Source: Cellvibrio sp. OA-2007 (lineage in GTDB: Bacteria > Pseudomonadota > Gammaproteobacteria > Pseudomonadales > Cellvibrionaceae). From it: 64,000 bases of DNA. Under the pieces are notes generated by a model. That model was not told where the DNA came from. It made no database searches and saw only the letters and a program-made list of their open reading frames with translations. The stretch spans positions 62,001 to 126,000 of the forward strand of contig NZ_BBUL01000091.1 in NCBI RefSeq assembly GCF_000953825.1, read 5' to 3'. Positions 60,506 to 64,000 of the stretch are shown here, one piece after another. Every line of letters begins with the position of its first letter. The stretch's first letter is position 1. The translations under genes and the position numbers were made by a program.

Positions 60506-61357
60506 TTAGATTTTATTGCCCATGCGCTCACCCATTTTGGTTGGGCTGCCTGCGCTATATTGTGTATCCCATTGCATTTTATCTTTAGCAAACAATACCA
60601 CTGCCGTCGAGCCCAATTTAAATCGCCCCATTTCATCGCCTTTGTTCAGAGTGATGTTTTGGTAGGGGTAAAGCGAAGTGGCAATTTCGCGGCTGGCAAA
60701 AGGGGCGATTTGGCCATCCCACACGGTTTCAATACCAGCCACAATCATGGCGCCTACCAGCACCACGGCCATGGGGCCTATATCGGTATCAAAAATGGCG
60801 ACCGCGCGTTCATTGCGGGAAAACAAGCGCGGGACGTTTTCAGCGGTGACAGTGTTGACCGAAAATAATTCGCCGGGGATGCTCACCATCGCGCGCAGTT
60901 TGCCACCGTAGGGCATATGTACACGGTGGTAATCGCGCGGCGATAAATACACGGTGGCAAAATTACCATCGGCAAATTCAGCGGCCAGAGCCTCATCGCC
61001 GCCGAGCAATTCCAAAGCGGTGTAACTCTGACCTTTTGCTTGAAAGATGCGACCATCAATAATTTTACCCAGTTGACTGATGGCACCATCGGCGGGGCAG
61101 ACGATTGAATCGGCATTGATATCGATGGGGCGAGCATCTGGTTTTAACGCGCGAGTAAAAAAATCATTGAAACAGGAATAGGCAAGCGGGTTTTCTTCCG
61201 CTGCTAGACTCATATCCACTTTGTAACGTTTTACAAACCACTTGATAAAGGTGTTTTTTAGTAGCGAGCTTTCTGTGCTGGCTAGCCAACCGGCGGCGCG
61301 TGAAAGGCCGTGTTGGGGTATCAAATGTTGCAAGCGGATGAAAAGTTTGTCATTCAT
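60506..61357 (-). CDS. psd: Phosphatidylserine decarboxylase proenzyme
   Basis: 283 residues. The family motifs are FNDFFTRALKPDARP (about 64-78), PADGAIS (about 88-94), YLSPRDYHRVHMPYGG (about 136-151) and the self-cleavage site FKLGSTAVVLF (about 250-260), where chain breakage at Gly-Ser creates the pyruvoyl group. It makes phosphatidylethanolamine at the inner membrane. Start ATG 61357. Convergent with the TerC-like gene. Confidence 0.96.
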   Translation of the reverse strand: MNDKLFIRLQHLIPQHGLSRAAGWLASTESSLLKNTFIKWFVKRYKVDMSLAAEENPLAYSCFNDFFTRALKPDARPIDINADSIVCPADGAISQLGKIIDGRIFQAKGQSYTALELLGGDEALAAEFADGNFATVYLSPRDYHRVHMPYGGKLRAMVSIPGELFSVNTVTAENVPRLFSRNERAVAIFDTDIGPMAVVLVGAMIVAGIETVWDGQIAPFASREIATSLYPYQNITLNKGDEMGRFKLGSTAVVLFAKDKMQWDTQYSAGSPTKMGERMGNKI

Positions 61358-61445
61358 GTATTTTTATAATTCCTGCATAGGCAGCGCACTGCCTGAAAAA
61401 GAGAGTGCCGCAGTTTAGCAAATATTGAATAACAGTGAGGTTCTT

Positions 61446-61823
61446 ATGCGTAAGTTACTGCGAGTCTTTAGCCCGCTCCTGACATTGTTTTTTCTGTCAA
61501 TTGCTGCTGCGCATGAAGGGCATGACCATATGCCGGTGACGATGAAAAAGGCGGTGGAGATTGCATTGGCTACCGCGCGGGATGCCAGCTTTGCTGCCCA
61601 GCCAGCCCTGAGTTTGCCGCAGCTGGAGCAGAGTTGGCGCGATTTGCCAGTAGGCGCCGCGCAGATTGTCGAAAACGGACGGGGCTATTATTTGGTAAGG
61701 GTGGAAAATCCGTCACAGACAAAAATACTACACCTAAAAATTTTGCTAGATGGCCGTGTTGAAGCGGCTAATGTTTCCGATCGCGTAGTATCCTCGGCGG
61801 CGACCAGCGCTATTGCACCATAG
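61446..61823 (+). CDS. Small exported protein (DUF6488-like)
   Basis: 125 residues from ATG 61446, which has TGAGG upstream; an in-frame ATG at 61425 lacks one. A signal peptide ends at SIAAA, and the mature protein starts His-rich, HEGHDHMPVTMKK. The body has ALATARDASFAAQPALSLPQ and the end LHLKILLDGRVEAANVSDRV. The His-rich start may bind metal. I connect it with the DUF6488 family with moderate certainty; its function is unknown. It stands alone. Confidence 0.75.
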   Translation: MRKLLRVFSPLLTLFFLSIAAAHEGHDHMPVTMKKAVEIALATARDASFAAQPALSLPQLEQSWRDLPVGAAQIVENGRGYYLVRVENPSQTKILHLKILLDGRVEAANVSDRVVSSAATSAIAP

Positions 61824-62216
61824 TCGATATTGGTTGACGCTTAAATATTCTTCCAGTTTGTATTCTCCAACAATTTAATCTTTCTCTGTCGCCTCAGTTT
61901 TCCAATGGTTTGACAGCGCTGTCGCAGGGGCGGATATTCGTTGGTTCGGTTGTCCATCTGCTCGCCACTCAGGAAGTTAGAATGTATTTGTGGCGATTCT
62001 CATAATAATAAGATCGACCGTGCTCTCTCCTATGATTTTGCTGTTCATAAGCACTCGCTGGACTACTGATTGTGCATCGCTTCCTGGTTTGCCCGTGTGG
62101 GGCATGAATTATTTATTTGCTAAATAGTTGCGCCGCAATACAGGTAAACCCGATGGCGACGGTGATTCCCGAAGCAGGGAATTGTGTCTAAATCCGGTTA
62201 AGTGAGGATGTGAATA
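61824..62216. other. Upstream region of the LPMO gene
   Basis: About 390 bp without a convincing gene on either strand. No consensus starch-type operator occurs here, so the LPMO is not part of that regulon by this criterion. A short palindrome TTCCC...GGGAA lies at 62165-62180. A promoter must be present but I cannot place it with confidence. Confidence 0.4.
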
Positions 62217-63368
62217 ATGAAAAATAATTTTATGACGACGAGTGGGTTGGGCGCTGTGATATTGGCCTTGTCTGCATTGAGTTTCGGGCATGGTTTTGTC
62301 GATAGTCCCGGTGCGCGCAATTACTTCTGCGGCAAGGTCACCAAACCCGATGAGGTCGCCAATGGAACCGCCAGGTACCCTGTGTGTGGCGATGCATTTG
62401 CGAATGACTTTAACGGCGGCTACTCCTATATGAGCGTGTTGAATCATCATCAGGGGCGCAAAGTGTTGGGGCCATCTACCAAGCACGTATGTGGCTTTGA
62501 CAGTGAAACATGGCAGGGCGGTAAAACCCCGTGGGACAATGCCATTAATTGGCCGGTCAATAACATCAGTTCGGGGCGGCAAGTGTTCTCTTGGGATATT
62601 AGCAACGGCCCGCACTTTGATGACACCTCCGATTTTCGTTACTGGATTACCAAACCGGGATTTACTTATCAAGTAGGGCGAGAGCTAACGTGGGCGGATT
62701 TTGAAGATCAACCTTTCTGTGATTTGCCCTACAACGACGACAATCCCGGCGCCTATCCCAACGTACGTGCGGAAAAAGCCACAGCACATATCCACACCAC
62801 CTGTACCGTACCGGCGCGCACGGGTCGCCATGTGATATACGCCGAATGGGGCCGCGAGCCGCCAACCTATGAGCGCTTTCATGGTTGTATCGATGTGCAA
62901 ATCGGCGGCGGTGGCGCCAGCTCAGTCCCTGCAACATCATCGAGTAGATCGAGCATTGCGCCAGCCTCATCAAGTCGCTCGAGTATCGCCCCCGCCTCAT
63001 CCAGTCGTTCAAGTGTTGCGCCCAGCTCAACACCCGCTTCCAGCAGGGCATCCAGCAGTGCGGGTACAACTGCCGGCTTGAGTTGTGCCTACGTAGTTAC
63101 TAACTCATGGGGCAGCGGTTTTACCGGTGTGATTCGCGTAACCAATACGGCTAGCGCGACCAAGACGGGCTGGACGGCGAGTTGGCAATATACCGGTAGC
63201 AACCGCATCACCAGCTCCTGGAATGCGACGCTTACCGGTAGCAATCCATACTCGGCGACTAATCTCAGTTGGAATGGCACTTTGATTACCGGGCAGACGG
63301 CTGAATTTGGCTTTCAGGGGAATACCAATGGCAATGGTGTAGAAACACCGGTGGTTACCTGCCGTTAA
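62217..63368 (+). CDS. AA10 lytic polysaccharide monooxygenase with Ser-rich linker and CBM2
   Basis: 383 residues. The signal peptide is cleaved before H25, giving the obligatory N-terminal His (HGFVDSPGARNYFCG). The second histidine-brace ligand is H133 in SNGPHFDDTSDF. The AA10 domain runs to about 228. A linker of about 55 residues with RSSIAPASSS-type repeats follows, then a CBM2 (SCAYVVTNSWGSGFTGVIRV...WNGTL...GNTNGNGVETPVVTC, about 285-383). CBM2 and the CGKVTKPDE type of catalytic domain suggest oxidation of crystalline cellulose, as for one Cellvibrio AA10, though chitin cannot be ruled out. Copper-dependent, secreted. Confidence 0.93.
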   Translation: MKNNFMTTSGLGAVILALSALSFGHGFVDSPGARNYFCGKVTKPDEVANGTARYPVCGDAFANDFNGGYSYMSVLNHHQGRKVLGPSTKHVCGFDSETWQGGKTPWDNAINWPVNNISSGRQVFSWDISNGPHFDDTSDFRYWITKPGFTYQVGRELTWADFEDQPFCDLPYNDDNPGAYPNVRAEKATAHIHTTCTVPARTGRHVIYAEWGREPPTYERFHGCIDVQIGGGGASSVPATSSSRSSIAPASSSRSSIAPASSSRSSVAPSSTPASSRASSSAGTTAGLSCAYVVTNSWGSGFTGVIRVTNTASATKTGWTASWQYTGSNRITSSWNATLTGSNPYSATNLSWNGTLITGQTAEFGFQGNTNGNGVETPVVTCR

Positions 63369-63391
63369 TCGCACAACATAACACTGCATTA

Positions 63392-63421
63392 CCCGACAGG
63401 AATGGTGCGATTCCTGTCGGG
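63392..63421 (+). terminator. Hairpin after the LPMO gene
   Basis: CCCGACAGGAAT / ATTCCTGTCGGG, a 12-bp perfect stem with a 6-nt loop, 23 bp after the stop. No T-run follows, so it may be an mRNA-end hairpin rather than an efficient terminator. Confidence 0.55.
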
Positions 63422-63453
63422 ATCAGTTGCGCGCAAGTCATTTGAGGTAGTGA

Positions 63454-64000
63454 GTGAATCGACCAAATACCAATAATCCTTTGCCCTTGTGGATCGCCCT
63501 AATGGTAGTGCCAATACTGTCTCTGGCACTTTATCTACAGTTTGCGGATGCGCCAGCAACAAATAAGGATGATAGTGTAGCTAGTCGTGTAACTGAGCAT
63601 GAGCAATCTGCAAACCATCATTCCAAAGCGGTAAATAGCAAGGCGGATGCTAATTCTCCCCAAGTTGCTATTACAAAAGCGCCGAATGAGTTACCTGAAC
63701 CAAAGGTAAGTTCTGATGTGAGGCTTGATCCAGAGACTGCGCGTGCAGCAGTGCAGAAGGTGGAAAACAGTGTTTACGAGCGCGCTACGGCGATGTTTGA
63801 GCGCGAGCCAGTGGATGTTGAATGGGCGAATAGATATGAGCAGTCGCTGCGCGATATGTTTGCGCTGCATCAGGGGTTGCAGCGCGTTAGCATCAATAGT
63901 ATTAGCTGTCATACCACCATGTGTCGCATAGAAGTATTTACCCCGCGCGATGCTGATGCCGATTTTTTTACTGCGATGTTTTATGACGGTCTCGCCAGCT
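63454..64000 (+). CDS. Membrane-anchored protein, 5' part, runs off the window
   Basis: GTG 63454 preceded by TTGAGG. The frame stays open for 182 codons to the end of the window. The N-terminus NRPNTNNPLPLWIALMVVPI then LSLALYLQF is a single membrane anchor. A low-complexity polar stretch (about 35-80) leads to a periplasmic domain containing SINSISCHTTMCRIEVF, with two cysteines five residues apart that may form a disulfide. I do not recognise the family. It may be co-transcribed with the LPMO (85 bp gap). Confidence 0.65.
   Translation, partial: MNRPNTNNPLPLWIALMVVPILSLALYLQFADAPATNKDDSVASRVTEHEQSANHHSKAVNSKADANSPQVAITKAPNELPEPKVSSDVRLDPETARAAVQKVENSVYERATAMFEREPVDVEWANRYEQSLRDMFALHQGLQRVSINSISCHTTMCRIEVFTPRDADADFFTAMFYDGLAS

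Noticed and set aside
62926-63060. Possible CRISPR-like or satellite repeat in the LPMO gene
   Set aside because: The near-repeats encode the Ser-rich linker (RSSIAPASSS units). They are coding, short and without spacers.

Overview
The window looks like a chromosome segment from a polysaccharide-degrading gammaproteobacterium close to Cellvibrio. Pointers are carbohydrate-type TonB-dependent receptors paired with tryptophan-halogenase-like proteins, lipoprotein amylolytic enzymes, an AA10 lytic polysaccharide monooxygenase with a Ser-rich linker and a CBM2, a PEP-CTERM protein and gamma-type housekeeping genes (gltBD, hemE, psd, terC). The genus is my inference from gene content. I saw no rRNA, tRNA or CRISPR array.

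1-3.4 kb: end of an ABC-exporter permease pair, a LacI-family regulator, and an orphan ParD-like antitoxin whose ParE toxin survives only as a tail. 3.4-31.4 kb: a large starch/maltodextrin utilisation locus. Leftward: MFS sugar transporter and lipoprotein GH15 glucoamylase. Rightward: GH13 alpha-glucosidase; TonB receptor 1, halogenase-like flavoprotein, GH13 neopullulanase-like enzyme and a GH97-GH13 fusion; acyltransferase 3 and a second neopullulanase; pullulanase lipoprotein and TonB receptor 2. Nine near-identical LacI-type palindromes (TGMATACGTATKYW class) mark exactly the promoter regions of these units, and a variant with AA instead of the central CG lies at the regulator's own gene, so this is one local regulon. 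At several promoters an operator ends 5 bp (once 2 bp) upstream of a candidate -35 box, and one operator also forms the stem of an intrinsic terminator. The working model is: polymer is cut by outer-membrane lipoproteins, dextrins enter through the TonB receptors, periplasmic GH13/GH97 enzymes trim them, the MFS carrier imports sugars and the cytosolic alpha-glucosidase finishes.

31.4-43.5 kb: a decaying accessory region. It holds two Rhs C-terminal tips cut off from their cores, each followed by a likely immunity gene (an inner-membrane protein; a lipoprotein next to an alpha/beta-hydrolase tip), a REP-associated Y1 transposase with flanking hairpins and two 5' fragments, one intact toxin-antitoxin pair and two more whose antitoxin is open but whose toxin is broken, an orphan frame with an internal stop, a fused secDF gene with a single internal amber codon, a glucosaminidase effector-like protein with an overlapping exported partner, a frameshifted small lipoprotein and an unrecognised HExxH protein.

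43.5-64 kb: a ThuA-like protein, GT39 mannosyltransferase and PA14-like protein operon; a PEP-CTERM protein; an OxyR homologue keeping Cys199 but lacking Cys208, followed closely by a second halogenase-like gene; then gltB-gltD, hemE, a degenerate HD-GYP protein, a TerC protein, psd, a small exported protein, the LPMO, and the start of an unrecognised membrane-anchored protein that runs off the window.
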